DNA of 64,000 nt from Terriglobia bacterium (GCA_020073385.1 JAIQFH010000006.1:62001-126000), one strand, 5' to 3'. Positions 1 to 8,990 are shown, numbered from the stretch's first letter. Notes: generated by a model not told the origin, from the sequence alone. Program-made: numbers and translations.

Positions 1-347
1 TTAGGGTCATGGGTAAACTCCGAGGCAAGGAGACTGACCGCAAAAGGTGGGCACTACCAACCCACAACAGAATAGACGATTGCGTTTCATATCGACAACC
101 GCATCGGACTACGTATCTAAGGCCTGGAAGCGGTCCCTTTCCGCCAATCCCGTGATGACTCTATACTTCCTCGGGCTCCGCTCCGCCCACAAGTGGATAT
201 CGTCACCGCAGCTGGGTGACAAATGTCACCCAAGCCACACATCACAAGCAAAACCGCTGAGACCACCATGAAGTTACGCCGGAGTTCCAGCACAGTTGTT
301 AATACGATTTCCTTCGTGAACCTTAGTGCCCTTCGTGGTTAAAGCCC
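1..347. other. Gene-free leading stretch
   Basis: No convincing gene is seen. The only open frame (about 47-271, plus strand) has no recognisable domain and no ribosome-binding site. The last 40 bases hold one arm of a long intergenic hairpin repeat, annotated separately. The left flank is cut by the window edge, so the tail of an upstream gene cannot be excluded. Confidence 0.5.
309..340 (+). repeat. Lone arm of the CTTCGTGG long-hairpin repeat
   Basis: This 32-base stretch matches the right arm of the hairpins at 15751-15832 and 20459-20535 (repeated CCTTCGTG/CCTTAGTG phrases ending CTTCGTGGTT). No matching left arm lies just upstream, so it is a half copy. It sits 8 bases beyond the stop of the DinB gene. 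Confidence 0.6.
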
Positions 348-860
348 TTAATTCATCCGGCCCTCATCGGCCGATGGGCCGTAGAGGGCCGGAACCGAGG
401 AATCGTTCAGCCGCAAATAGACAGTGAGTTGTCCGCGATGATGGGCGAGATGGCTGAAAACCGAATCGGCAATCATCAATTGACGGGGGCTCTCGTTCAC
501 GACCTGACCGCCCACTACAAATCTCCAGGACGTCAGCAAATGATCGTCCGTAGTGTTCTGCAGAGCTTCGCGCGCCTCTGCCACAGCGGCATCTAGTGCC
601 GCAATCAGTTCTTCGCGCTTGCGCCACTCCAGAGGCTTGAACTTCGCGGCGGCTGGGGATTTCAGATCGAGCTCGTCCTGCTGCACCATGCTGACAATCC
701 ACGCCGGCATGGTGGCTACCAGGGAAGCCAGATAGCCGAGTGGCATCGATTTCGGATGCGGTTTCCAGTCGTTGTGATCCTCTGGTACGCGTTGCAGCGC
801 CTGCCGGCTGCTGGCTGCTTCCCGTTCCAGTTCGGCAAGAAAGAAATCTGTAAGCTTCAT
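348..860 (-). CDS. DinB family protein
   Basis: About 170 residues of the DinB/YfiT-like four-helix-bundle superfamily. The C-terminal segment HLAHHRGQLTVYLR followed by a short tail ending in YGPSADEGR is the usual DinB signature, with His residues placed to bind a divalent metal. Members include damage-inducible proteins and thiol-dependent transferases, so the reaction cannot be named. I start at the ATG at 860 (MKLTDFF) because a GGAG lies six bases upstream; the ATG at 866 would be too close to it. The gene is divergent from the WYL regulator at 975, which may control it. Confidence 0.85.
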   Translation of the reverse strand: MKLTDFFLAELEREAASSRQALQRVPEDHNDWKPHPKSMPLGYLASLVATMPAWIVSMVQQDELDLKSPAAAKFKPLEWRKREELIAALDAAVAEAREALQNTTDDHLLTSWRFVVGGQVVNESPRQLMIADSVFSHLAHHRGQLTVYLRLNDSSVPALYGPSADEGRMN

Positions 861-974
861 AGTCATCTCCGTTCTGAGTCGATTCCGCATAATCGTGTTG
901 GCGTAATCGATGCCGGAAACACTATCAGCGATTGAGGACAGTTTCGGTCCTCGATTCGTGGCACAATCATTTTC

Positions 975-1958
975 ATGCTGCAGACCTCGGCCCGCCTGCT
1001 TCGGCTGCTTTCCCTCTTCCAGGCACAGCGCTACTGGTCGGGGGCCGAACTCTCGCGCCGATTGGACGTAACCGGGAGAACCTTGAGGCGCGACGTCGAT
1101 CGCTTGCGCAGCCTAGGTTATCCCGTACATTCGACCGCGGGAGTCGCCGGCGGATACCAGCTTGGCGCCGGCGCGAACCTGCCGCCATTGCTGCTCGACG
1201 ATGACGAAGCGGTCGCGGTTGCTCTGGGATTGCGCACTGCCGCGAGCGGCACCGTCAGCGGAATGGAAGAGTCCTCGGTTCGCGCTCTATTAAAGCTCGA
1301 ACAAGTGCTGCCGCCGCGGTTACGAAATCGTGTGGCAGCGCTGCACGGTTCGATCGTCCAGTTGGGCAGCCGGGGGACAGCAGTCGATGCTGACCGGTTG
1401 TCCGCGATCGCGGGGGCTAGCCGCGATCGTGAAAAGATCAGGTTTCGCTACAACGACCGTGCCGGCAGTTCGAGCGCACGCCTCGTCGAGCCGCACAAAG
1501 TCGTCCATACCGGTTATCGCTGGTACCTGGTGGCTTGGGACGTTGGCCGGGAAGATTGGCGCACCTTTCGGGTCGATCGCATCGAGGGTAAGATCAAGAC
1601 CTCGACACAGTTCAAACCGCGCAAGCCTCCCGAGGGAGATTTCGTAGCCTTCGTCTCGAAATCGCTCTCGCAGGTGCCCTATCCCTGCCGGGCGCGGGTA
1701 GCTCTGCACGCGCCAGTCGAAGTGATCGCCAAGCGAGTACCGGCGGCGGCCGGAACCCTGGAAGCGACTGGCCCCAGTTCCTGCCTCCTCAAGACCGGAT
1801 CGCATTCCTGGGAATCCATCGCCATCCATCTACTGTGGCTCGGGGTTGATTTCGAAGTCCAAGAACCTCCAGAACTGATCGCCTACCTCGCCAGCCTCTC
1901 CGAACGCATCTCTGCCGTGGTGAAGTCCTCGAGCGCAGCCCCGCCAAAGCTGACGTAG
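975..1958 (+). CDS. YafY-type HTH/WYL transcriptional regulator
   Basis: A 327-residue DNA-binding regulator. Residues about 3-60 form an HTH_11 winged helix (SRRLDVTGRTLRRDVDRLR), and residues about 140-210 a WYL domain (FRYNDRAG, GYRWYLVAWD, TFRVDRIEG), followed by a WCX-like C-terminal region. WYL domains are known or suspected ligand sensors for nucleotides or nucleic acids. The gene is divergent from the DinB gene with about 114 bases between starts, an arrangement common for YafY regulators and neighbouring DinB or SRPBCC genes. It is followed by a GC-rich hairpin repeat. The family call is firm; the target is inferred. Confidence 0.92.
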   Translation: MLQTSARLLRLLSLFQAQRYWSGAELSRRLDVTGRTLRRDVDRLRSLGYPVHSTAGVAGGYQLGAGANLPPLLLDDDEAVAVALGLRTAASGTVSGMEESSVRALLKLEQVLPPRLRNRVAALHGSIVQLGSRGTAVDADRLSAIAGASRDREKIRFRYNDRAGSSSARLVEPHKVVHTGYRWYLVAWDVGREDWRTFRVDRIEGKIKTSTQFKPRKPPEGDFVAFVSKSLSQVPYPCRARVALHAPVEVIAKRVPAAAGTLEATGPSSCLLKTGSHSWESIAIHLLWLGVDFEVQEPPELIAYLASLSERISAVVKSSSAAPPKLT

Positions 1959-1982
1959 GGATAACCGCCATCGGCTGACGAC

Positions 1983-2020
1983 GCGGGCTTTGCCCGCGGG
2001 ACGGACGAAGGCGTCCGTCC
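1983..2020. repeat. Double hairpin of the short REP-like family
   Basis: Two perfect adjacent stem-loops: GCGGGC/GCCCGC with a TTT loop (1983-1997), then GGACGGACG-AAGG-CGTCCGTCC (1999-2020), followed by CTACAC. The second hairpin recurs identically at 27180-27201 and with changes at 43518-43539. It lies between two same-strand genes. Confidence 0.8.
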
Positions 2021-2190
2021 CTACACACGCGGCTCGGCTTCGCCTTTGCCAATTTCGGCTTACTTTGGTAACTCGAAGCGCCGCATCTGCGGCGATATCC
2101 TAGCGGTACTCGGTTCTCGGATGTTCGCCGCCACTAGTATCTGCGTGCGAGGCAGAAACAGCGCGTGTGACGGCTTGGAGCAACAAAGCA

Positions 2191-4779
2191 ATGTCTACGA
2201 AAATCGGCCACTTCGAAATCCTCAGCGAGTTGGCGAAATCGCCGACTGGCACGGTGTATAAAGCCAACGATCCCGAGAGCAATCAGACCATCGCGCTCAA
2301 GGCGATCCAGTTGGATGCATTTGGAGACAGCGCAGACGCGCTGGAGCACGCGCTGCTGGCCGAGGCCGAGAGCACCAACGTTCTCAGCAGTCCCAATATC
2401 AGCAAGATTTTCGGCGCCGGCGAAATGGAAGGCCAGTTCTGCGCCGCCATGGAATACGTGCAGGGCAACAGTATCGCCACCATGCTGGCCCGCAAAGAGG
2501 GATTCTCCATCTGGGATCTGCTCGACATCGGACGCCAGTTAACTAGCGGCCTCGATCACGCGACCTCGCACAAGCTGGTGCACTACAGCCTCGAGCCCGC
2601 CAAGATCATGTGCGGATGGGACGGCACCGTCAAGATCCTCAGCTTCGGCGTCTCCAGCGTAGGGAACTTTGGCCAGCACGTCAGCCAAGGCCTGCCTTCC
2701 TTCCTGCACTACATGTCGCCCGAACAGGTACGCGGCGAGGCCACCGATGGCCGCTCCAATCTCTATAGTCTCGGCGCCATGTTCTATGAAATGGTGACCG
2801 AACGCAAAGCCTTCGACCGCGAAGATATCGAATCGCTCCGGCAAAGCATTCTCGAAAGTACTCCGGTCGCACCGCTGCATGTGAATCCCAAGATCCACCC
2901 CCTGCTCAGCAATCTCATCATGAAGGCGCTGGAAAAAGATCCGGCCATGCGCTACCAGAGCGGCAGGGAGATGCTCGATGATCTCGAGAAATGCAAGGAG
3001 TCGAAACCCGTAGCGGCGAAAAAGGCAGAAGCGCCTAAGGGAATCGTAGTTCCGGATAAAGCGAAAACCGCCGCACAATCGAAGTTTGCAGCCGCGACTC
3101 CGCCGAAGCCGCCAGCGCCGGTGGCGCCCCCGAAACCCGTGTCTGCGCCTTCTGGCCTGGCGCGTCCTTCCGTGCCGCCACCGCTCTCGCAACCAAAGCC
3201 ATCAGCAGCGACACCGGTTTCCGAGACTCGGCCCTCAATGCTGGCCAAGCCGTCAAAGCTAGCCATGCCGAAAGCAGCGGCTGCCGCTGCCGGCGTAGGA
3301 TCCAGCGAGTCGGCTATCTCGGTTCCCGAAGCAAACGTTGCTCCCGCTGAGATTCAGGAACTTGATCTCTCGGACCAGTTTGTAGCCAGTGCGCCGATCA
3401 ACGTGGAGCCCGAGCAGCCCGCTTCCTACATGTCGGCCGCTGTTGCAGATGAGCCACAAGTAGAAACGTTCGAGCCTCAAGCCGACCACGTCGCCCCGAA
3501 AATCGCCGTCGATCCCATGATGGCGGAGGGCGGCGCCGCCGGAGGAGGGGGAGGCACGAGCTTCTCCGAAATTTCCGAACTCCCTCCGCTCAAGGAAATC
3601 TACATCGCGCCCCCGCCTCCGCCGCCAGCGGAGACTGCTCCTGTGCCATCGGAAATGGCAGCTGTCGCGCCCTTTCGGGGCGGACGTAAGGCCGATGAAA
3701 AGCCCAAAGTCCAGACGCGCGAAGTCGCGCAAAAGGCGATCAAAGAGATCAAAGGCGTTCCGCCCAAGCTCTATCTCTACGCATTAGGCGGCGCACTCGC
3801 CCTGATCTTGATCATTGGAATCGCGGTGACGTTCTACGTTCGCAGTCAGGGCGACGATGATGCTGGTGCACCCCGTTCCACAGCAGTCTCCGAATCTCCA
3901 GCCCAGCCCACGCCCGTAACGCCCGCTCCGAAGAGTGAGCCTGCGCCCGCTCCTACTCCCGCTCAGCCCGAAGAAGTCCAGGAACCCGAGACGCCGGTAG
4001 CGCAAACTGCAAGCCCATCGAAATCAAGAAGCGCAAAAAAAAAGTCCACCACAGCGCCCGTCATCATTCCCGGACAACTCGCTATTGATTCCACGCCGCA
4101 AGGTGCTCAAGTTCAGATTGACGGCGCCACCGATCCCAGTTGGGTCACGCCCTTCGCTCTGACCAATATTCAACCGGGCCAGCACTCGATCACCGTCAGC
4201 AAGTCGGGTTACTCCACTGATACGCGGACGGTCAGTATCACCTCCGGCAACCGCGCGAGCGCGCAAATCCATCTTGCGCAGCTGGTGGCAACGCTGGTAG
4301 TGAAGAGCAATCCGCCAGGAGCCAGCGTTTACGTCGACGGCCGCGACATGAACGCGAAAACGCCCGCGCAGGTTAGCGTTGACAAGGGTCAGCACCTGGT
4401 GCTGGTCCGCCTATCCGGCTATCTCGACGAAACCATGAATGGCCAGTTCACGCTGGGCCAGACCCTCAACTTTTCCCCGACCCTGCAGCCCCTGGGCAAC
4501 GTCGACAGCATGAAGACCGTCGGCGGCAAGATGTCGCGTCTGTTCGGTGGCAAAGGCCAGCCCGGCCAGGCCACGCTTTCCATTCGCACCCAGCCCAAGG
4601 GCGCTCAGGTCGCAGTCAACCAGCGCATGCTGGATAGGACCGCTCCCGTCGACGTGATGCTCGATCCCGGCAACTATGTCGTAGACATCACCCTCAGCGG
4701 CTACGCTACGGTGCACAAAGTCGTCACCGCCACCAAGAGCGGCAAGGTCGTAATCGACGAAGCCCTGCAACCGCAGTAG
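2191..4779 (+). CDS. Membrane pseudokinase with three PEGA domains
   Basis: An 862-residue protein. Residues about 7-270 have the fold signature of a bacterial Ser/Thr kinase (VYKA, ALK with Lys37, MSPEQVRG, YSLG). The catalytic set is broken: the HRD Asp is Ser (HYS, 131-133), the DFG Asp is Ser (SFG, 151-153), two glycines of the ATP loop are replaced (Ala15, Ser17), and the helix-F Asp is Asn (SNLYSLG). A Pro/Ala-rich linker follows, then one membrane helix at about 527-550, a basic/proline stretch, and three PEGA repeats starting near 629, 700 and 794. The predicted layout is cytoplasmic pseudokinase and extracytoplasmic PEGA domains. I start at 2191, ten bases after GGAG; an earlier in-frame start at 2167 adds eight residues with no kinase similarity. 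A regulatory or scaffold role is inferred. Confidence 0.88.
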   Translation: MSTKIGHFEILSELAKSPTGTVYKANDPESNQTIALKAIQLDAFGDSADALEHALLAEAESTNVLSSPNISKIFGAGEMEGQFCAAMEYVQGNSIATMLARKEGFSIWDLLDIGRQLTSGLDHATSHKLVHYSLEPAKIMCGWDGTVKILSFGVSSVGNFGQHVSQGLPSFLHYMSPEQVRGEATDGRSNLYSLGAMFYEMVTERKAFDREDIESLRQSILESTPVAPLHVNPKIHPLLSNLIMKALEKDPAMRYQSGREMLDDLEKCKESKPVAAKKAEAPKGIVVPDKAKTAAQSKFAAATPPKPPAPVAPPKPVSAPSGLARPSVPPPLSQPKPSAATPVSETRPSMLAKPSKLAMPKAAAAAAGVGSSESAISVPEANVAPAEIQELDLSDQFVASAPINVEPEQPASYMSAAVADEPQVETFEPQADHVAPKIAVDPMMAEGGAAGGGGGTSFSEISELPPLKEIYIAPPPPPPAETAPVPSEMAAVAPFRGGRKADEKPKVQTREVAQKAIKEIKGVPPKLYLYALGGALALILIIGIAVTFYVRSQGDDDAGAPRSTAVSESPAQPTPVTPAPKSEPAPAPTPAQPEEVQEPETPVAQTASPSKSRSAKKKSTTAPVIIPGQLAIDSTPQGAQVQIDGATDPSWVTPFALTNIQPGQHSITVSKSGYSTDTRTVSITSGNRASAQIHLAQLVATLVVKSNPPGASVYVDGRDMNAKTPAQVSVDKGQHLVLVRLSGYLDETMNGQFTLGQTLNFSPTLQPLGNVDSMKTVGGKMSRLFGGKGQPGQATLSIRTQPKGAQVAVNQRMLDRTAPVDVMLDPGNYVVDITLSGYATVHKVVTATKSGKVVIDEALQPQ

Positions 4780-4859
4780 CGACGGTGGAGGCGTTACCTG
4801 ATTGTCGATTCCAGTAGCGCTCCCGCTCGTCTTCGCTCTTCGTTTTCCGTTTTGAGAGT

Positions 4860-4877
4860 GCGCGGTCTTAACCGCGC
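4860..4877. other. GC-rich hairpin between convergent genes
   Basis: A perfect stem GCGCGGT-CTTA-ACCGCGC lies in the gap between the convergent pseudokinase and MOSC genes. No T-run follows on either strand, so a classical intrinsic terminator is not supported. A role as a bidirectional 3' stabiliser is possible. The rest of 4780-4969 shows nothing else. Confidence 0.4.
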
Positions 4878-4969
4878 CGTATGAATGCGACCTAAGCCGC
4901 GCCTTTAGGGACTGAGGGATATCGGCATGGAATAGCCTTTCTTCTACGTTCCCGCACTTCGTACTTCTA

Positions 4970-5719
4970 TTACTCGAGGTCCTTTTTCTCGTCCGCCGCG
5001 CGCAAGAATACAGTCTGTCCGACCGCCACTAGACCGATGCGAGTGACCGTCCCGTAGACTCCTGCCTTGTTCTGGTTCACCCGAACAATCGCCTTCAGCA
5101 CCTCTGGCGCCGGACTGGCTGAGTCTGGATCAAGGTTCACCATCGAGCACCGGACGTCGCGCATCGTGACGCTGATCGCGGGGCCATCGTCCCCCTCTCC
5201 GAATGAGAGCGCGCCGCCCACCCACTCGTCCTCCTGAAACGGCGCCGGTTGCAGCAAACGAACCACAACATTCGGGCGAAATCGTCGCACGTCGAGGCTC
5301 CGCCCTGCGAGTCGTCCAATCTCGTGCACCGTTTCGGAGGCGATCACGGAGATGCTGGCCTCATCGAAGATGCCATGCTTCAACTGCATCATCTGCACGG
5401 GAGCCCCGTACCGCCGTCCGACTTCCGCCGCCAGTTCCTCGCCGAAGACTGGCATTTCCTTGCCATCCGGCGTGCGAATGTGGGTAGGAAGGTCGTCCTG
5501 ATCATCGTCACGCCGGAGCGGAGCATACCGCACCAGGTCGGGAACCTTGCTTGCGGAGAGCCACGGGAACCCGCTGCGGTCATCCATCCGCCGGAATGCC
5601 AGGCGTCTGTCACCATCGATCCCGTGCCAGCCCAGGTCGGCGACCTCGAGTCGTTCGCCGCCCATGGACTTCACCGGATACCGGAAGATCGCCTCCACAT
5701 GTCCGATTTCTGTCTGCAT
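4970..5719 (-). CDS. MOSC domain protein with N-terminal beta barrel
   Basis: About 249 residues. The N-terminal part (VEAIFRYPVKSMGGERL, WHGIDGDRRLAF) is the MOSC_N beta-barrel domain, and the C-terminal half is a MOSC domain (RRFRPNVVVR, RDVRCSMVNLDPD). The family includes YcbX-like proteins and the C-terminal domain of Moco sulfurase, which handle molybdenum cofactor-bound sulfur or reduce N-hydroxylated compounds. The conserved Cys in the RDVRC segment fits the usual cofactor-binding cysteine. I start at the ATG at 5719, where family similarity begins; a frame open to 5827 adds an unrelated Cys-rich leader. No cofactor gene is adjacent. Confidence 0.88.
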   Translation of the reverse strand: MQTEIGHVEAIFRYPVKSMGGERLEVADLGWHGIDGDRRLAFRRMDDRSGFPWLSASKVPDLVRYAPLRRDDDQDDLPTHIRTPDGKEMPVFGEELAAEVGRRYGAPVQMMQLKHGIFDEASISVIASETVHEIGRLAGRSLDVRRFRPNVVVRLLQPAPFQEDEWVGGALSFGEGDDGPAISVTMRDVRCSMVNLDPDSASPAPEVLKAIVRVNQNKAGVYGTVTRIGLVAVGQTVFLRAADEKKDLE

Positions 5720-6055
5720 CGTCGATTCGAACCCGCCCAATAGCGTATCACTGCAACAATCAGACAGATCAGCGTTCCAGAAAACTGACATCGGGACAAG
5801 AGCGTGGAGCACTGTCAAACGAGGCAAGTCTTAAAAGGCAATGACGACACACTCATTGCGAACTCTGAGCCGGATTCTTCGATCCTCCCTGCGGGTCGTT
5901 ACCAAAGGTCGTGCAAACACTGTCCCAGCGGACACTCCGGCCACGATCCTTCCGACTTTTCAGTTACGGACCCATTTGGAGTTAAGGTGGGAACTGCGTG
6001 GTGCTTGCACTGGCCGACTGGCACCTAATCCTTCGGAACAGCAAGGAACAGTGAC
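5720..6055. other. Gene-free divergent region
   Basis: This spacer between the divergent MOSC and PilZ genes must hold both promoters. I find no clear -35/-10 pair. One spaced dyad is visible, TGTCC-CAGC-GGACA at 5921-5934. A similar TGTCCG/CGGACA dyad lies upstream of the archerase-like genes at 54346-54368. Short open frames here have no recognisable content. Confidence 0.4.
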
Positions 6056-7459
6056 ATGCACAACGGAGCAGCTCCCACCACACTTCGGCGCAGTTCGAGA
6101 GTGCCGACCGCAGTCCAGATCCTGGTTACCAGTCTGGAAGGAACACACTTCTCAGAGGTGTGTGAAACCCTGGTAGTCAACGCACACGGTTGCGCAATTC
6201 TGACACGCGTCAAGCTCGACACAGGTGTTCCTCTGAACCTTCACAGCAGGGACGGGCGCGAGACTACGGCTCATGTGGTCACCTGCCAGCCGGTCGACTC
6301 AGATCAGCGGAGCTGGAGACTGGGGGCGAAACTCGACCGGCCCGATAATTTCTGGGGCTTGAGAGATTGCCCGAAAGATTGGATAGTTCCAGCGCCGGTG
6401 GTGCCGGCGAGGCCTCCCCAGATTCTCAAGTCCACCAACACTTCGGCCTCCCACCAATTGTCCGGCCAGGGAAACCAGCCCTCGGAAACCGTGCTGGATC
6501 GCCTCGCGCGGCAATTGGAAGCACAGGTGAAGAGGGCAATTGCAGATTCGTTACGACCGCTCCAGGCTGAGGTCATGGCGCTCAAGGAGCGGGTGGCGCA
6601 ACGAGAAGCGAATCCTAGCCGCTTTGAAGTCTCGCTCTCGAACATTCCTCCTGAGCTCGAGCAACAGATCGAGTCACGTCTGCGCAAGGATCTCGAACCC
6701 AAAGTCCTGGACGAGGCGCGCCATCAGTCCGTGCATTTGCTGGAATCAGCCAAGGCAACGATTGACCAGCGAATTGCCGAAAGCTACAACAGTTTTCGGC
6801 ACAGGGTCGGGGAAGAACTCGGAGTCGTCGAGAAACGTGCACAAGAGATTTCCGCGCACATCTCAGAGAACACCCGCGAGCATCTGCAGCGTGGCTTGGA
6901 AGATTATCGCCAGAAATTATTGCAGGGAGGCGACTCGCTTAAACGCCTGAGCGAAGAGCTTCTCGAGTTCCTCCAACATAACTTGAATGCAGAGCACGAG
7001 GCGCGCCGTGGAGACTTGGAACAACTTCGATCATCGGTTGCGTCAGAATCATCGCGCTTACAGGAACAGGTTGAATATCTGGACACTCGCATTGCGAAGC
7101 TGGATGAATCTACGCGCTGCCTGGAGTCAGGCCTGGACCATCGCCTGAGCCGGCTGTCCAGCGAGATCGTCAAGGACACGCGCAGCCAATTCCAGAATCT
7201 GGCGAACGAGATTCTCGAGGAATTGACAGCGCGCAGCATCAAGGCGCTCAGCGATCAGCTGGATGAAGCCACCGAGAACATGAAGGTTGTCCGGAATGGA
7301 ATCGTCGCCTCGGCTTCCGAGTCACTGAAAGGCCAGACAGCGAATGCTTTGCAGGCTTTCGAGAACTCCACGGAGCATCTGGCGAGACTTTCCCTCGAAC
7401 GTTGGCGGCTCAAGCTGGAAGTAGGTTTGAATGCTTTGGCCAAGAGCCTCAATGAGTAA
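6056..7459 (+). CDS. PilZ-like domain fused to a long coiled coil
   Basis: A 467-residue soluble protein. Residues about 10-100 look like a PilZ domain, with an RSSRVPTAVQILV opening resembling the RxxxR c-di-GMP arm and NAHGCAIL in place of the usual DxSxxG. After a short Pro/Ser linker, residues about 145-465 are rich in Glu, Arg, Leu and Gln in heptad-like spacing with almost no Pro or Gly, indicating an extended coiled coil. No membrane segment or signal peptide is seen. The start at 6056 has AAGGAA just upstream. A cyclic-di-GMP-responsive structural role is inferred; the PilZ motif is degenerate, so binding may be lost. Confidence 0.7.
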   Translation: MHNGAAPTTLRRSSRVPTAVQILVTSLEGTHFSEVCETLVVNAHGCAILTRVKLDTGVPLNLHSRDGRETTAHVVTCQPVDSDQRSWRLGAKLDRPDNFWGLRDCPKDWIVPAPVVPARPPQILKSTNTSASHQLSGQGNQPSETVLDRLARQLEAQVKRAIADSLRPLQAEVMALKERVAQREANPSRFEVSLSNIPPELEQQIESRLRKDLEPKVLDEARHQSVHLLESAKATIDQRIAESYNSFRHRVGEELGVVEKRAQEISAHISENTREHLQRGLEDYRQKLLQGGDSLKRLSEELLEFLQHNLNAEHEARRGDLEQLRSSVASESSRLQEQVEYLDTRIAKLDESTRCLESGLDHRLSRLSSEIVKDTRSQFQNLANEILEELTARSIKALSDQLDEATENMKVVRNGIVASASESLKGQTANALQAFENSTEHLARLSLERWRLKLEVGLNALAKSLNE

Positions 7460-7569
7460 TTTCGGCTGGAAGGCGGAGCCAGCGGCGAAAGAAGGCAGAG
7501 TGAGTGACAGGTGAGGCCTGGCAGCGCAGAAGGTGAAATGTCCGAACCCTACGCTGGTTCCAATTCCCG

Positions 7570-7785
7570 TTAGTCGACGTGCCGATGTTGGCTGTTGAAT
7601 TCTGCATGTCCTTGTAGTGCGGACGCCCGCCGGCGCGTACGACGCATTGTGCCCCAGTCATACTCGTAGACAGCCCCACAAAGCAAGCAGACCTGATAGT
7701 CCTGCCCGCAAACACCGCTATGGGGCCAGGAGAATTGATGACGACAAAATGTTTCCAGGATTCGCTTAAGGAATTTATTCGCCAT
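7570..7785 (-). CDS. Small protein with a VCLLCG zinc-ribbon-like motif
   Basis: A 71-residue protein starting MANKFLKRILETFCRHQF. It carries a Cys-His pair (FCRHQF) followed by YQVCLLCGAVYEYDW and an Arg-rich segment, so three Cys plus His could form one zinc site. The phrase CLLCG...YEYDW resembles small hypothetical proteins I associate with Acidobacteriota, though I cannot verify this here. An upstream in-frame start at 7857 adds 24 residues of lower plausibility. The function is unknown. It sits alone, convergent with the PilZ gene. Confidence 0.6.
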   Translation of the reverse strand: MANKFLKRILETFCRHQFSWPHSGVCGQDYQVCLLCGAVYEYDWGTMRRTRRRASALQGHAEFNSQHRHVD

Positions 7786-7989
7786 GACTGCCTTTTGAAG
7801 CCTTTTTCCGTCAATCTGTGCTGTGACGGTAGCACGAAAAGCTGCAGAAGGATTCATCCCTTGGTGCAGTTGGCTGCAGGATGATGGTCAATGCGCAGTC
7901 TCATTACTCGGTTGCAGCACCGAGGGCGAGGGGGTAGGCAGGATTGGCAATGCCTCAACCGTTGAACAACTGCGACTGTGAAAACTCGC

Positions 7990-8424
7990 TTAGTGCGGCT
8001 TGAAGGTCTTGCCAGTCTCCAGAAGCGTTTTCAGTCGCGAGAGAATACGCGGCCATCCGTCGGAGCAAAATGCATAGCCGGGATCCGCTTCATCCCACTG
8101 ATCGTGGGTGATCGTGAGCTTTGTGGCTTCCGTCTCTGGCACAAGTTCGGCAGTCACTCGAGACCTCAATGGACTTTGCCCGAGTTGAAAAGTGTACTGA
8201 AGAAACTTGGGCGGTTCCGACCGCAGGATCTCGCCCTTCACCAAGGTAGCGGGCTTGCCATCGGGTCCCGGCCCGATCCACTTCATCGAACCGCCGGGTC
8301 TCAAGTCCGCCTCGAAGTCGGCGCCCATAAAAATGATGCGGTTCGACTCCGGTGAAACCAGACCCTCCCAAAGCTTTTCAGGCCTCACCGCAACATAGAA
8401 AACAAATCGCAGAGGTGTGCTCAT
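7990..8424 (-). CDS. SRPBCC/AHSA1-like domain protein
   Basis: About 144 residues forming a START-like helix-grip domain of the AHSA1 group. Visible marks are the opening FVFYVAVRPEKLWEGLVSPE, the GGSMKWIGPGPDG turn, and the closing helix GWPRILSRLKTLLETG. Such proteins bind hydrophobic ligands, or in eukaryotes activate Hsp90; the bacterial ligand is usually unknown. I prefer the start MSTPLRF at 8424 over MRRRM at 8436. There is no obvious operon partner. Confidence 0.85.
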   Translation of the reverse strand: MSTPLRFVFYVAVRPEKLWEGLVSPESNRIIFMGADFEADLRPGGSMKWIGPGPDGKPATLVKGEILRSEPPKFLQYTFQLGQSPLRSRVTAELVPETEATKLTITHDQWDEADPGYAFCSDGWPRILSRLKTLLETGKTFKPH

Positions 8425-8776
8425 TCGCCTCCTCAAACCAGGATGTTACCTGGACACAACTACTTTTAGAGAGACTACCACTGCATTAACCCTTTCTGCC
8501 GTTCCTCGTCGGCCGCACCGCTCATGTGGCGACAGCCACCTTCGGTTTTGCCACGACGGCGAAGCTGAGCGGCTTAGGACGACGGTTTTGATCCGTGAGG
8601 CTCAGCTTTTCGCACTGAGCCCACATTCGGGTGCTCGCCTCCTCCTGTTTTTCTTGCGAAAGGAGTGCAGCGGTCGGGATCGACCAGCGGCCCCAATCTC
8701 ACCAAGATCCTCCAGGTGTTTCTACACAGAACTCCGTATGGTCTCCGACTAAAATCCCGTAGCACTCTTTCAGCCT
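8425..8776. other. Gene-free stretch
   Basis: About 350 bases between the SRPBCC gene and a small plus-strand gene. Frames open on both strands but none shows a domain or a convincing start. A short hairpin GTGGC-GACA-GCCAC lies near 8526-8539. No T-run terminator or recognisable riboswitch is seen. Confidence 0.4.
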
Positions 8777-8971
8777 GTGCCATCCCGTCGTCTCGATGAC
8801 CGCATCCGCGATCTGTGCGCGAAAGTCGCCACTTCGAAGGGCGACGACTACGAGCCCTCCCTTTCGGAGCTGAAGGCTGCACTCCGAGGGCACACCGACC
8901 GCCTGCGAAAAATGGCCGCTGAGAGTCTGGGCAAGAGGGCGGCTACGTTCAAGGATCGCCGTAAGTCTTGA
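8777..8971 (+). CDS. Small conserved-type helical protein
   Basis: A 64-residue protein beginning at a GTG codon (VPSRRLDDRIRDLCAK). It is charged and predicted almost entirely helical (LSELKAALRGHTDRLRKMAAE), with one Cys and a basic tail. The composition and opening phrase are typical of short uncharacterised soil-bacterial proteins, and codon use looks coding. The ribosome-binding site is weak. It converges on the Doc toxin gene. The function is not known. Confidence 0.5.
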   Translation: MPSRRLDDRIRDLCAKVATSKGDDYEPSLSELKAALRGHTDRLRKMAAESLGKRAATFKDRRKS

Positions 8972-8990
8972 AGTACTAATCGTCGGCAGA

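Noticed and set aside
47-271. Short plus-strand open frame at the left edge
   Set aside because: No recognisable content, no ribosome-binding site and low-complexity amino acid make-up.
4860-4877. Intrinsic terminator between the pseudokinase and MOSC genes
   Set aside because: A good stem is present but no T-run follows on either strand.
8417-8752. Plus-strand open frame in the gap after the SRPBCC gene
   Set aside because: Composition is not coding-like, it overlaps the SRPBCC start region and shows no family features.
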